This document shows, piece after piece, positions 34,184-43,911 of a stretch of 64,000 nt of DNA. Position 1 is the first letter of the stretch. Each line of letters begins with the position of its first letter. The position numbers were made by a program, and so were the translations under genes. A model generated the notes under the pieces. The model was not told where the DNA came from and ran no database searches. It was given only the letters and a program-made list of their open reading frames with translations. The DNA comes from Microvirga ossetica (lineage in GTDB: Bacteria; Pseudomonadota; Alphaproteobacteria; Rhizobiales; Beijerinckiaceae): contig NZ_CP016616.1 of the NCBI RefSeq assembly GCF_002741015.1, positions 1,471,501-1,535,500 of the forward strand, in the 5' to 3' direction.

Positions 34184-35248
34184 TTACTTGAACTGGTCTT
34201 CCTTGTAGTAGCCGCTGCCGACCAGAACTTCCTTCCAGTTCGAGGCATCGACGCTGACAGGCTTCAGCAGGTAGGACGGAACTGTCTTCACGCCGTTCTC
34301 GTAGGTCTTGGTGTCGTTGACTTCCGGCTGCTTGCCGGAGAGCACGGCATCGACCATGTTGACCGTGACCTTGGCGAGCTCGCGGGTGTCCTTGAACACG
34401 GTCGAGGTCTGCTCCTTGGCGAGGATCGACTTGATCGAGGGCACCTCGGCATCCTGACCGGTGATGACCGGCATCGGCTGCTTCGGCGTGCCGTAGCCCA
34501 CGCCCTTGAGCGAGGAGATGATGCCGATGCTCAGGCCGTCATAGGGCGAGAGGACCGCATCGACGCGCTTGTCGGTGTAGAAGGCGGAGAGCAGGTTATC
34601 CATGCGGGCCTGGGCGACCGCGCCGTCCCAGCGCAGGGTCGAGACCTTGTCCATGCCGGTCTGGCCGCTCGCGACCTTGAGCTTGCCGCTCTTGATGTAG
34701 GGGTCGAGAACGGACATGGCGCCGTTGTAGAAGAAGAAGGCGTTGTTGTCGTCGGGCGAGCCGCCGAAGAGCTCGATGTTGAACGGGCCCTTGCCCTCCT
34801 TGAGGCCGAGCGCCTTCTCGATGTAGCCGCCCTGAAGCACGCCGACCTGGAAGTTGTCGAAGGTGGCGTAGTAGTCGACATTCTTGGAATTGCGGATCAG
34901 GCGGTCATAGGCGATGACCTTGATGCCCTTGTCGGCGGCCTGCTGAAGAGCATCGGACAGGGTCGTGCCGTCGATGGCCGCGATTACGAGAACCTTGGAG
35001 CCCTTGGTGATCATGTTCTCGATCTGGGCCAGCTGGTTCGGGATGTCGTCTTCGGCATATTGCAGGTCGACGTTGTAGCCCTTCTCTTTGAGCACCTTGA
35101 CCATGTTGTTGCCGTCGTCGATCCAGCGCGCGGACGACTTCGTGGGCATGGCCACGCCGACCGTGCCCTTGTCCTGCGCCTGGGCGGCGCCGAGCAGGCC
35201 GAAGGCTCCAAGAGCCGCGGCCGCCAATGCGGTAGTGAGTGTCTTCAA
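34184..35248 (-). CDS. chvE: Multiple sugar-binding periplasmic protein ChvE
   Basis: A 354-residue periplasmic sugar-binding protein very like Agrobacterium ChvE. Recognisable segments are [57 protein letters not shown] and [17 protein letters not shown]. ChvE binds several aldoses, including arabinose, galactose and glucose, and in Agrobacterium also signals to VirA. The start is a TTG at 35248 that gives a clean signal peptide ([24 protein letters not shown]) after GAGGGAGA and the normal family length; in-frame ATGs upstream lack a suitable site. Confidence 0.94.
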   Translation of the reverse strand: MKTLTTALAAAALGAFGLLGAAQAQDKGTVGVAMPTKSSARWIDDGNNMVKVLKEKGYNVDLQYAEDDIPNQLAQIENMITKGSKVLVIAAIDGTTLSDALQQAADKGIKVIAYDRLIRNSKNVDYYATFDNFQVGVLQGGYIEKALGLKEGKGPFNIELFGGSPDDNNAFFFYNGAMSVLDPYIKSGKLKVASGQTGMDKVSTLRWDGAVAQARMDNLLSAFYTDKRVDAVLSPYDGLSIGIISSLKGVGYGTPKQPMPVITGQDAEVPSIKSILAKEQTSTVFKDTRELAKVTVNMVDAVLSGKQPEVNDTKTYENGVKTVPSYLLKPVSVDASNWKEVLVGSGYYKEDQFK

Positions 35249-35456
35249 GGTCGTTCTCCCTCTCGTCCATGCCCGGGCCGCTGACATGTTGCCCAGCGCA
35301 TATTCGGTATTGTTCGTTCCAGGACTCGGGTCGGCTTGGGGCTGAGGACACAGGCCGCTGCCGCCCTCGAGTCTACTACAAAGGCAGAGCTCGCCATAGG
35401 GAAGCTCCGCCCTCCAATAGACCGCCAAAGTGGTAGACCCATCCCGAGCGGCGATA

Positions 35457-35476
35457 AATCATACTATAATACTAAT
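35457..35476. promoter_or_regulatory. Candidate operator upstream of chvE
   Basis: AATCATACTATAATACTAAT. It matches in 16 of 20 positions the reverse complement of a sequence at 40874-40893 between ytfQ and the dehydratase gene. Partly palindromic, and about 210 bases upstream of the chvE start. Likely a shared regulator site, perhaps for the GntR protein encoded next to it. Confidence 0.5.
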
Positions 35477-35519
35477 TTCGGACAAGTGTTCGGCGCTGCT
35501 GAAAATGGCCACTCGCCCG

Positions 35520-36296
35520 CTAATCCACGCCGGAGAACGTGTGGATCTGGACGTTCGCCAAGGCGCTCTCCGCATGCTTGATCTGCACCCGCTCTGCGGC
35601 CTGCAGGATCAGGTTCGACATGGCATCGCTTGCAGCAGGCGGATCGCGCTGCTCGATGGCGTCGAACACGGCCTGATGCTGCTGCATGACCTCCTTGAAG
35701 CGCTCGTCGCTGGAGACGGGAGAGCTGATGGTGAAGGAGGTGGCAAGCGCCGCCCCGATGACCGACCCGATCGACTGCAGGAAGGGATTTCCGGATGCCT
35801 CCAGGATGGCCTGATGGAAGATCAGATCGGCTTTGGTGAAGCCCTGTCGGCTGGTCTCGCATTCGTACATCGCGCGAAGCCCGCGATGCATCGTGGCGAG
35901 TTGCTCCGGCGTGCGCCTCACAGCGGCTGTGGCGCAGGCGAGCGGCTCCAGCATCTGCCGGATCTCGAAAAGCCATCCCAGGAAGCGAGCATCGACGCCG
36001 ACCTGAAGATGCCAATCGAGAATATCGGCATCGAACATGTTCCAGTTGTTGCGATCCAGAACCTTGGTGCCGACCTTGGTCTTCGACTCGATCAGACCCT
36101 TCGCGGCCAGGGTCTTCAACGCTTCGCGCAACGCCGTGCGCGAAACCCCGAACAGCTCCATCAGCTCCGCGTCGCCCGGCAGGGTGCTGCCGATGGGGAA
36201 GTGGCCCTGCATGATGTTCTGGCCGATCCCATGGGCGACGAGATCATGAGCCGACCGCGCTCTCGAAGGCCTATGGACGCCGTGTACCAAAACCAT
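35520..36296 (-). CDS. GntR family (FadR-type, FCD domain) regulator
   Basis: A 258-residue regulator with an N-terminal winged helix (residues 12-80, LPGDAELMELFGVSRTALREALKTLAAKGL) and a C-terminal all-helical FCD ligand domain (metal-site residues in DLIFHQAIL and QQHQAVF). FCD domains bind small organic acids or sugar acids. It starts 18 bases after the yjfF-like stop with an AGTAGGAAG site, so it is the last gene of the second sugar transporter operon. It probably controls that operon and chvE-gguAB. Confidence 0.9.
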   Translation of the reverse strand: MVLVHGVHRPSRARSAHDLVAHGIGQNIMQGHFPIGSTLPGDAELMELFGVSRTALREALKTLAAKGLIESKTKVGTKVLDRNNWNMFDADILDWHLQVGVDARFLGWLFEIRQMLEPLACATAAVRRTPEQLATMHRGLRAMYECETSRQGFTKADLIFHQAILEASGNPFLQSIGSVIGAALATSFTISSPVSSDERFKEVMQQHQAVFDAIEQRDPPAASDAMSNLILQAAERVQIKHAESALANVQIHTFSGVD

Positions 36297-36314
36297 CTTC
36301 CTACTCTTTGAAAC

Positions 36315-37274
36315 TTATCGTGTTCGAAGCGACGCCGCCGACAGTCCGCGCTGCAGCACGATGAATGCGAACAGCAGGGCACCGATAGCGATCTTTGTCC
36401 ACCAGGAACTCAGGGTTCCCTCGAAGGTGATATAGGTCTGGATCAACCCCTGGATGAGCACGCCCACGAGCGTGCCGATGATCGTTCCATAGCCCCCCGT
36501 GAGAAGCGTGCCGCCGATGACGACCGCCGCGATCGTGTCGAGCTCGACGCCGGTCGCAGCCAGGGAGTAACCCGCGGATGTATAGAAAGAAAAGACGATT
36601 CCGGCCAAGGCTGCAAGGAAACTCGACAGCATGTAGATCCGGATCGTCGTCTTCCCTACCGGCACGCCCATCAGTTCCGCCGAGGTCCTGTTGCCGCCGA
36701 GCGCGTAGACATTGGCACCGAAGCGCGTGAAATGTGCCAGGACGATGCCGATCGCGAAGGTGATCAGCATGACGATGGCGATGAAGGTCAGTCTGCCGCC
36801 GCCGGGCAGCCGAAAGGCGATGTCAGTGATCTGGCCATAGGCCGGTGCATTGATCGGGATCGAATCCGTGGTGAGCACGAAGCACAGGCCGCGGGCGAAA
36901 AACATGCCCGCCAGCGTGACGATGAAGGCCGGGATCTGGAAGGTATGGATCAGGAATCCCATGCCCGCCCCGAACAACGCGGCGATCCCGAGGATGAGGA
37001 CGAAGGCCAGATAGGGATTGAGACCGTATTTCTCGATCGTGACGGCCAGGAACACCCCCGTGAAGGCGACCACCGAGCCGACCGAGAGATCGATGCCGCC
37101 CGAGAGGATCACGAAGGTCATGCCGACGGCGACGATGCCGAGGAAGGCATTGTCGGTCAAAAGATTGCCGATCACCCGGGTCGAGGCAAAGCTCGGAAAC
37201 TGCGCGAGGCAGATCAGGTAGCCGACGATGAAGACGGCGAGCGTGATGAGAACCGGAAGATGACGCCGGATCAT
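36315..37274 (-). CDS. yjfF: Sugar ABC transporter permease (YjfF-like)
   Basis: A 319-residue CUT2 permease with about nine helices (MTFVILSGGIDLSVGSVVAF, ATGVELDTIAAVVIGGTLLTGGYGTIIGTLVG). It resembles YjfF, one of two permeases of the galactofuranose/arabinose YtfQRT-YjfF importer. Overlaps the YtfT-like gene by four bases (ATGA). Confidence 0.92.
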   Translation of the reverse strand: MIRRHLPVLITLAVFIVGYLICLAQFPSFASTRVIGNLLTDNAFLGIVAVGMTFVILSGGIDLSVGSVVAFTGVFLAVTIEKYGLNPYLAFVLILGIAALFGAGMGFLIHTFQIPAFIVTLAGMFFARGLCFVLTTDSIPINAPAYGQITDIAFRLPGGGRLTFIAIVMLITFAIGIVLAHFTRFGANVYALGGNRTSAELMGVPVGKTTIRIYMLSSFLAALAGIVFSFYTSAGYSLAATGVELDTIAAVVIGGTLLTGGYGTIIGTLVGVLIQGLIQTYITFEGTLSSWWTKIAIGALLFAFIVLQRGLSAASLRTR

Positions 37275-38275
37275 GCCTTGGCCCTCCAGACCGAACGGAC
37301 GGCCGACAGAACGGGCGATTGGGCGAGAAGCACGGCGAGCACCACGATGGCTTTCACGATGAGGTTGTATTCCGGCGGGTAGCCGCTCAGCAGGATGCCG
37401 GTGTTCATCGCCTGGATGATCAGGGCGCCGACGACCGAAAGGCCCAGGCTGAAGCGGCCGCCGAAGAGCGATGTGCCGCCGATCACCACGGCGAGGATCG
37501 CATCGAGCTCGAGCCAGAGCCCGGCATTGTTGGCATCGGCGCCGCGGATGTCAGCCGTCACGATCAGACCGGCAATGGCCGCGCACAGGCCGCACCACAT
37601 ATAGACGGCGATGGTCACGACCTTGGTGCCGATGCCGGCATAAGCGCTCGAGCGGACATTGGCGCCGATGGATTCGATGAAGAGACCCAATGCCGTATAT
37701 CGCACGATGAAGTGGGTGATGATCAGCATCACGATGGCGATCACCACCGCCATCGGCAGCATCAGGAAGGAGCCGCCACCGATGGCGGCAAAGCCCTCGC
37801 TCACGAAGGTGATGATCTGCCCTTCCGTGATCAGCTGCGCGAAGCCACGGCCCGCCACCATCAGGATCAGCGTTGCCACGAAGGGCTGGATTTCGAGAAC
37901 CGCAACGAGAAAACCGTTCCACAGGCCGCAGGCGAGGCCAACCCCTACGGCAGCGGCGAGCGCAACGGGCAGCGGATAGCCCTGCGCCGTCAAGGTCGCC
38001 GCCATCGCGCCGGCAATCGCCATGACGGCGCCGACGGACAGATCGATGCCGCGGGTGGCGATGACGAGCGTCATCCCCAGAGCGAGGATGGCGACCGGAG
38101 CGCCGCGGTTCAGCACGTCGATGAGGCTGCCGAAGAGGCGCCCGTCCTGCAGGCGCAGGGCGAAGAAGTCGCGGAAGACGAGCCAGTTGACGAGAAAGAC
38201 GATGAGGAGCGCAGCAACCTGCGGAAGCCCCTTGGGAAGCGTGCGCGGAACATTGGCCTGGATCATGCCGCTCAT
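37271..38275 (-). CDS. ytfT: Sugar ABC transporter permease (YtfT-like)
   Basis: A 334-residue CUT2 permease (MTLVIATRGIDLSVGAVMAI, GLWLELDAILAVVIGGTSLFGGRFSLGLSVVGA). Partner of the YjfF-like permease in a heterodimeric channel, as in YtfQRT-YjfF. Its ATG directly follows the ytfR stop (TGAATG). Confidence 0.92.
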   Translation of the reverse strand: MSGMIQANVPRTLPKGLPQVAALLIVFLVNWLVFRDFFALRLQDGRLFGSLIDVLNRGAPVAILALGMTLVIATRGIDLSVGAVMAIAGAMAATLTAQGYPLPVALAAAVGVGLACGLWNGFLVAVLEIQPFVATLILMVAGRGFAQLITEGQIITFVSEGFAAIGGGSFLMLPMAVVIAIVMLIITHFIVRYTALGLFIESIGANVRSSAYAGIGTKVVTIAVYMWCGLCAAIAGLIVTADIRGADANNAGLWLELDAILAVVIGGTSLFGGRFSLGLSVVGALIIQAMNTGILLSGYPPEYNLIVKAIVVLAVLLAQSPVLSAVRSVWRAKA

Positions 38276-39784
38276 TCAATGGCCTGCGATGGTTGTCATG
38301 ATGGTATCGGCACTGACCTCGTCGCCGGAGAGTTCACGCACGTGCTTCCGGTCGCGCAGAACGACGACCCGGTCGCTGTAGGAGGCGATCTCCTCAAGCT
38401 CCGACGAGATGACGAGAAGGGCAAGCCCGTCCTCGCACAGGCGCTCGATCAGGCGGATGATCTCGGCATGGGCGCCGACGTCGATGCCGCGGGTCGGCTC
38501 GTCGAGAATGAGGAAGCGCGGCTCGGTGGCAAGCCAGCGCGCAAGCAGCGCCTTCTGCTGATTGCCGCCGGAGAGAAGGCCGATGGGCTTTTCCGCATCC
38601 GGCGTGCGGATGTCGAGAAGCTTGATGAAGCGGTCCGCGATCTCGTCCTGCCTGCGCTTCGGGAGCAGGCGCAGCCACCCGCGCTGCGCCTGGAGCGCCA
38701 GGATGATGTTTTCCCGCACCGAGAGTTCCGCGACGATGCCCTCCGTCTTGCGATCCTCGGGCGTGAACCCGAACCGCAGGCGCGCGGCATCTCGCGGCGT
38801 CGCGATGCGCACGGGCTTGCCGTCGACGAAGGCCTGGCCGCTGTCGGCACGCTCGATGCCGAAGACGAGCTTCGCCGTTTCCGTACGGCCGGAGCCGAGA
38901 AGGCCCGCGAGACCCACCACCTCGCCGGGACGGACCGCCAGATCGAACGGCTCCAGGAGGCGGCGTTTGCCGTAATCCTTGAACGCGACCAGCGGCTCGC
39001 CGGTGACGGCTTTGCGCTGGTTGCGGTGGAGCGCTTCCGCCGCGAGCTCGCGGCCGAGCATCATCGATACGAGCTCGATGCGCGGCAGTTCGGAAATCGG
39101 GCGCGATCCGACGAGGCGCCCATTGCGCAGCACGGTGATCCGGTCGCAGACCGCATAGACCTGGTCGAGGAAGTGGGTGACGAAGACGATGCCGATGCCG
39201 CGGCTCTTGAGATCCCTCAGGATCTTGAAAAGCGTCTCGACCTCGTGCGCGTCGAGGCTCGCCGTCGGCTCGTCGAGGATGAGCACCTTGGCCGAGAGAT
39301 CGACGGCGCGCGCGATGGCGACGATCTGCTGGACGGCCACCGAGTAGGTGCTCAGGGGATTGGCGACGTCGATGTCGAGGCCATAGCCTGCCAGAAGCTC
39401 CTCGGAGCGGCGGCGCATCTCGCCGGTGCGCACGAGGCCGAAGCGGTGCGGCTGACGGCCGATGAAGAGGTTTTCCGCCACCGACAGGTTCGGCAGCAGA
39501 TTCACCTCCTGATAGACGGTGCCGATGCCAAGCGAGAGCGCGTCGGCCGGATCGCGCGCGTTGATGTCCTGCCCGTCGAGGCGAATGGTGCCGGCATCGC
39601 GCTTGAACACGCCCGTAAGCACCTTGATCAGCGTCGACTTGCCGGCGCCGTTCTCACCCAGGAGACCGTGGATTTGGCCGGCATGCAGGGTGAAGTCCAC
39701 ATGGTCGAGGGCCTGCACCCCCGGAAAGCCCTTCGTGAGGCCTCTGATCTCAAGCAGCTGAGGCTGTTCCGTCGTCGATGGCAT
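38276..39784 (-). CDS. ytfR: Sugar ABC transporter ATP-binding protein (YtfR-like)
   Basis: A 502-residue tandem ATPase. First domain: [28 protein letters not shown]. Second domain: [46 protein letters not shown]. It is the motor of the YtfQRT-YjfF-type transporter. ATG 39784 is favoured because GAGG lies five bases upstream; a GTG one codon earlier is too close. Confidence 0.94.
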   Translation of the reverse strand: MPSTTEQPQLLEIRGLTKGFPGVQALDHVDFTLHAGQIHGLLGENGAGKSTLIKVLTGVFKRDAGTIRLDGQDINARDPADALSLGIGTVYQEVNLLPNLSVAENLFIGRQPHRFGLVRTGEMRRRSEELLAGYGLDIDVANPLSTYSVAVQQIVAIARAVDLSAKVLILDEPTASLDAHEVETLFKILRDLKSRGIGIVFVTHFLDQVYAVCDRITVLRNGRLVGSRPISELPRIELVSMMLGRELAAEALHRNQRKAVTGEPLVAFKDYGKRRLLEPFDLAVRPGEVVGLAGLLGSGRTETAKLVFGIERADSGQAFVDGKPVRIATPRDAARLRFGFTPEDRKTEGIVAELSVRENIILALQAQRGWLRLLPKRRQDEIADRFIKLLDIRTPDAEKPIGLLSGGNQQKALLARWLATEPRFLILDEPTRGIDVGAHAEIIRLIERLCEDGLALLVISSELEEIASYSDRVVVLRDRKHVRELSGDEVSADTIMTTIAGH

Positions 39785-39853
39785 CACGTCCTCGCGGGCC
39801 TATACGCGAAGCAGCAGGCGGTCGCCCGCCTGCTGCCCTGAAGCTCGAAGATC

Positions 39854-40816
39854 TCAGTAGAGGTCCTTGCGCTTGTCGTATTCGGCCTTTGCCGTCTCGG
39901 GTGTGTAGACCTTGGATTCCGTCTGGATCCACTTCTTGGGCGCCGTGCCGTCCTTCTTGAAGGCCGCGAGCGCATCGAGCGCCGGGCCCGCCATGTTCGG
40001 CGTCAGCTCGACCGTGACGTTGGCCTCGCCATCGGCCATCGCCTTGAAGATATCCGGCACGGCATCGATGGAGACGATCTTGATGTCCTTGCCCGGCTTC
40101 AGGCCCGCTTCCTTGATCGCCTGGATGGCGCCGATCGCCATGTCGTCGTTATGCGCGTAGACGGCGCAGATGTTCTTGCCGCCGCCCTCGGCCTTGATGA
40201 AGCTTTCCATCACTTCCTTGCCCTTGGTGCGGGTAAAGTCACCGGACTGGGTGCGGACGATCTTCATGCCGGGGTTGGCCGCGACGACCTGATCGAAGCC
40301 CTTCTTGCGGTTGATCGCCGGGCTCGAGCCGACGGTGCCCTGAAGCTCGACCACGTTGCACTTGCCGCCGGTCTCCTTCGCCAGCCATTCGCCGGCTACC
40401 TTGCCCTCGTACACGGTGTCGGAGGTCACGGCGGTGAGGTAGAGCGACTCGTCCTTCGTATCGATGGAACGGTCGAGCAGGACCACCGGGATCTTGGCGT
40501 CCTTGGCCTCTTTGAGAACTGCGTCCCAGCCCGTCGAGACGACCGGCGCGATGAAGATGGCGTCGACGCCTTGGGCGATGAAAGAGCGCACGGCGCGGAT
40601 CTGGTTTTCCTGCTTCTGCTGTGCGTCGGAGATCTTGAGATCCACGCCACGCTTCTCGGCCTCGATCTTCGAGACCTTCGTCTCGGCGGCGCGCCAGCCG
40701 GATTCCGATCCGACCTGCGAGAATCCAATGGTCATTTTGTTCTGAGCGTAAGCGGCGCCTGAGGACAACATCAGCGCGGCCATGCCGATAGTCGTCAGAA
40801 GATGACGGGCCTTCAT
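39854..40816 (-). CDS. ytfQ: Sugar-binding periplasmic protein (YtfQ-like)
   Basis: A 320-residue periplasmic binding protein with a signal peptide (residues 1-24, SSGAAYAQ). Family motifs are TIGFSQVGSESGWRAAET, DAIFIAPVVSTGWDAVLKEAKDA, VVLLDRSIDTKDESLYLT and YAHNDDMAIGAIQAIKEAG. YtfQ binds galactofuranose, and close relatives bind L-arabinose; linkage to arabinonate dehydratase favours arabinose here. First gene of its operon, divergent from the dehydratase gene. Confidence 0.93.
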   Translation of the reverse strand: MKARHLLTTIGMAALMLSSGAAYAQNKMTIGFSQVGSESGWRAAETKVSKIEAEKRGVDLKISDAQQKQENQIRAVRSFIAQGVDAIFIAPVVSTGWDAVLKEAKDAKIPVVLLDRSIDTKDESLYLTAVTSDTVYEGKVAGEWLAKETGGKCNVVELQGTVGSSPAINRKKGFDQVVAANPGMKIVRTQSGDFTRTKGKEVMESFIKAEGGGKNICAVYAHNDDMAIGAIQAIKEAGLKPGKDIKIVSIDAVPDIFKAMADGEANVTVELTPNMAGPALDALAAFKKDGTAPKKWIQTESKVYTPETAKAEYDKRKDLY

Positions 40817-40873
40817 GAGATTCTCCCTAAATTTGTCGTTGCTCTTCGACTTTAGCAGCCTTATCAGCTGCCT

Positions 40874-40893
40874 ATTAGTACTATTATATGAAT
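40874..40893. promoter_or_regulatory. Candidate operator in divergent ytfQ / arabinonate dehydratase promoter
   Basis: ATTAGTACTATTATATGAAT, an imperfect palindrome ATTAGTA-N6-TATGAAT. It lies 57 bases from the ytfQ start and 74 bases from the dehydratase start. A 16-of-20 match on the other strand occurs upstream of chvE at 35457-35476. Confidence 0.55.
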
Positions 40894-40967
40894 CAAATTG
40901 AGCGCCTATTCAACCAAAGTCGTGGATGAGGCCGCTGGAAACGCCACAATGTTTCAAGGACAAGACA

Positions 40968-42701
40968 ATGAGCGATGACGAAAAGCGCCAGTTGCGCAGC
41001 CAAGCCTGGTTCGGGCGCCAGGACAAGATGGGCTTCTATTACCGCTCCTTCCTGAAGAACAGCGGCTTCCCCCAGGATCAGTTCGAGGGCAAACCCGTCA
41101 TCGGCATCTGCAACACCTGGTCCGAGCTGACCCCCTGCAACGCCCATTTCCGTACCATTGCCGAGCATGTGAAATACGGCGTGCTCGATGCCGGCGGCTT
41201 TCCGCTCGAGTTTCCCGTCTCGTCCCTCGGCGAGGTGACGATGCGGCCGACCGCCATGCTGTTCCGCAATCTCGCCGCCATGGACGTGGAGGAGGCGATT
41301 CGCGCCCATCCGCTTGACGGCGTGGTCCTCCTCATGGGCTGCGACAAGACCACCCCTGCCCTGCTCATGGGCGCGGCCTCCGCCGATCTGCCGACCGTCG
41401 GCGTGTCGGGCGGACCGCAGCTGCGCGGCGTCTATCGCGGCAAGTATATCGGCTCGGGCACCAACATCATCTCCATGAGCGAGCAGCTGCGCGCCGGCGA
41501 GGTGACGCTGCAGGAATTCCACGAGGCGGAAGGCGGCATGAACCGTTCCGCCGGGCACTGCATGACCATGGGCACCGGCTCGACTATGGCCTCCATGGTG
41601 GAAGCGCTGGGCGTGGGCCTGCCGGAGAACGCGGCGATCCCCGCAAGCGACGCGCGGCGCAACCACCTCGCCCGCATGGCCGGGCGTCGCATCGTCGACA
41701 TGGTGCACGAGGATCTCGTGCTCTCGAAGATTATGACGCGTCAGGCTTTCGAGAATGCGATCCGCACGCTCGCCGCCATCGGCGGCTCGACCAACGCGGT
41801 CGTGCATCTTCTCGCCATGGCCGGGCGGTGCGGGATCGACCTGACCCTCGAAGATTTCGACAGGCTCGGACGCGACATCCACTGCCTGGTCGATCTCATG
41901 CCCTCCGGCCGCTTCCTCATGGAAGATTTCTACTATGCCGGCGGCCTGCCCGTCGTGCTGCGCACGCTGGGCGAACGCGGCCTGCTCCACAAAGATGCGC
42001 TCACCGCAAACGGCAAGCCGATCTGGGAGAACGTGAAGGACGCGCCCTGCTGGAACCGCGAGGTGATCACCACCTTCGAGGAGCCGTTCAAGCCGGAAGC
42101 CGGCATCGCGATCCTGAAGGGCAACCTTGCGCCGAACGGCGCGGTCATCAAGCCGTCGGCGGCTTCGCCCGAGCTGATGCAGCATACCGGCCGCGCGGTC
42201 GTGTTCGAGACCATCGAAGATCTGCACCACAGCATCGACGACGACGATCTCGACATCGACGAGACCTGCATCATGGTGCTCAAGAATTGCGGCCCCAAGG
42301 GCTATCCGGGCATGGCGGAAGTGGGCAACATGCCCCTGCCGCAGAAACTGCTCAAGAAGGGGATCCGCGACATGATCCGCATCTCGGACGCACGCATGTC
42401 CGGAACGGCCTACGGCACCGTGGTGCTGCATGTCGCCCCCGAGGCCGCCGCCGGCGGGCCGCTGGCGCTGGTGCAGAACGGTGACCTGATCACCCTCGAC
42501 GTGGCAGCGCGTAGCCTGCATCTTCATGTGGAGGCCGAGGAAATGGAGCGCCGGCGCGCCGCCTGGGTTCCGCCGGAGCCACATGCGACGCGAGGCTATG
42601 CCAAGCTCTATATCGACCATGTTCTGCAAGCCGACAAAGGTGTCGATCTGGACTTTCTCGTCGGACGCACGGGCTCGCCCGTTCCACGAGACAACCACTG
42701 A
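40968..42701 (+). CDS. L-arabinonate dehydratase (IlvD/Edd family)
   Basis: A 577-residue iron-sulfur dehydratase of the IlvD/Edd superfamily. Cluster cysteines are in GICNTWSELTPCN, MGCDKTTPA and RSAGHCMTMGTGSTM. It begins MSDDEKRQLRSQAWFGRQDKMGFYYRSF, typical of L-arabinonate dehydratases rather than IlvD. It converts L-arabinonate to 2-keto-3-deoxy-L-arabinonate. The downstream gene performs the next step. The start at 40968 follows AAGGAC. Other aldonate substrates (D-fuconate, D-galactonate) are possible. Confidence 0.88.
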   Translation: MSDDEKRQLRSQAWFGRQDKMGFYYRSFLKNSGFPQDQFEGKPVIGICNTWSELTPCNAHFRTIAEHVKYGVLDAGGFPLEFPVSSLGEVTMRPTAMLFRNLAAMDVEEAIRAHPLDGVVLLMGCDKTTPALLMGAASADLPTVGVSGGPQLRGVYRGKYIGSGTNIISMSEQLRAGEVTLQEFHEAEGGMNRSAGHCMTMGTGSTMASMVEALGVGLPENAAIPASDARRNHLARMAGRRIVDMVHEDLVLSKIMTRQAFENAIRTLAAIGGSTNAVVHLLAMAGRCGIDLTLEDFDRLGRDIHCLVDLMPSGRFLMEDFYYAGGLPVVLRTLGERGLLHKDALTANGKPIWENVKDAPCWNREVITTFEEPFKPEAGIAILKGNLAPNGAVIKPSAASPELMQHTGRAVVFETIEDLHHSIDDDDLDIDETCIMVLKNCGPKGYPGMAEVGNMPLPQKLLKKGIRDMIRISDARMSGTAYGTVVLHVAPEAAAGGPLALVQNGDLITLDVAARSLHLHVEAEEMERRRAAWVPPEPHATRGYAKLYIDHVLQADKGVDLDFLVGRTGSPVPRDNH

Positions 42702-42734
42702 CCGCGACACTCAACGATATTGAAGGGAGAAACC

Positions 42735-43673
42735 ATGTCCTTATCCGGCAAGACGTCCACGCGCCCCTATCGCGGCGTGTTTCCAGTTGCCCCAACGATT
42801 TTCGATGACGGCGGAAAGCTCGATCTCGAAGGCCAGAAGCGCGCCATCGACTTCATGATCGATGCGGGATCGGACGGCATCTGCATCCTGGCGAATTTTT
42901 CCGAGCAGTTCGTTCTGACCGACGGCGAGCGCGAGAGCGTGATGACGACCGTGCTCGATCATGTGGCGGGCCGGGTTCCGGTCATCGTCACGACGAGCCA
43001 CTTCTCGACCGAGATCTGCGCCGAGCGCAGCCGGCGCGCCGAAGCCGCCGGTGCGTCGATGGTCATGATCATGCCGCCCTTCTTCGGTGCGACGCTGCGG
43101 GTTTCCGAGGCCGGGATCTACGACTTCTTCCGCAAGGTCTCCGATGCCATCGGCATTCCGATCATGATCCAGGATGCGCCCATGGCCGGCACTCCCCTGT
43201 CGGCGCCCTTCCTGGCACGCATGGCGAAGGAGATCGCCAACGTCTCCTACTTCAAGATCGAGATCGCCGGCACGGCCGCGAAGCTGCGTGATCTCATCGC
43301 GCTTGGGCAGGATGCCATCGAAGGGCCATGGGACGGCGAGGAAGCGATCACGTTGATAGCCGATCTCGATGCCGGCGCCACCGGCGCCATGACAGGCGGA
43401 GCCTATCCGGACGGCATCCGCCAGATCATCGACCCCTATTTTGCCGGCGACAAGGAAAAGGCTGCGGCGGCCTATGAGCGCTGGCTGCCGCTCATCAATT
43501 ACGAGAACAGGCAGTGCGGGCTTCTGGCCGCCAAGGTGCTCATGAAGGAAGGCGGCGTCATCCGGTCGGAAGCGGTCCGTCATCCGCTGATGCCGCTGCA
43601 CCCGGAAACGCGCAAGGGCCTGATCGAGGTGGCGCGCCGTGTCGACCCGCTGGTGCTGCGCTGGGGGCGGTAA
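42735..43673 (+). CDS. 2-keto-3-deoxy-L-arabinonate dehydratase (DapA family)
   Basis: A 312-residue TIM-barrel Schiff-base enzyme of the DHDPS family (YRGVFPVAPTIFDDGGKLDLEGQKRAIDFMIDAGSDGI; catalytic Lys in VSYFKIEIAG). With L-arabinonate dehydratase 33 bases upstream it fits the non-phosphorylative L-arabinose pathway, giving 2-oxoglutarate semialdehyde. A DapA-family aldolase for another keto-deoxy acid is the main alternative. Strong GAAGGGAGA site; strong terminator follows. Confidence 0.85.
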   Translation: MSLSGKTSTRPYRGVFPVAPTIFDDGGKLDLEGQKRAIDFMIDAGSDGICILANFSEQFVLTDGERESVMTTVLDHVAGRVPVIVTTSHFSTEICAERSRRAEAAGASMVMIMPPFFGATLRVSEAGIYDFFRKVSDAIGIPIMIQDAPMAGTPLSAPFLARMAKEIANVSYFKIEIAGTAAKLRDLIALGQDAIEGPWDGEEAITLIADLDAGATGAMTGGAYPDGIRQIIDPYFAGDKEKAAAAYERWLPLINYENRQCGLLAAKVLMKEGGVIRSEAVRHPLMPLHPETRKGLIEVARRVDPLVLRWGR

Positions 43674-43698
43674 GCCGGCGACGAATCGGAGTCCTTTT

Positions 43699-43729
43699 GC
43701 CGCGGGCTCGCAAGGCCCGCGGCCTTTTT
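43699..43729 (+). terminator. Rho-independent terminator after the arabinonate genes
   Basis: Perfect 9-base stem GCCGCGGGC / GCCCGCGGC with a 7-base loop, followed by CTTTTT. Confidence 0.9.
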
Positions 43730-43911
43730 GTCTCAAGGCGTGCCGCATTCGGGTCAAGGTTTGCTGGTGGAGTGCTGCTTTCCGGAAGAGTGGGATGCCC
43801 TCAGCGTCCGAGGCTCCCGGGAACCGAATGTCATGTGGGATGCTTTCGTCCCTGACACAGACGCACAGCGTACCTGCGTAACCCACCCTCCCCGCCTTAC
43901 AAGGAACGACG

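Noticed and set aside
40893..42710. Open minus-strand frame of 605 codons opposite the arabinonate dehydratase
   Set aside because: Antisense shadow of an IlvD-family gene with intact cluster cysteines; it would also run through the promoter region of ytfQ.
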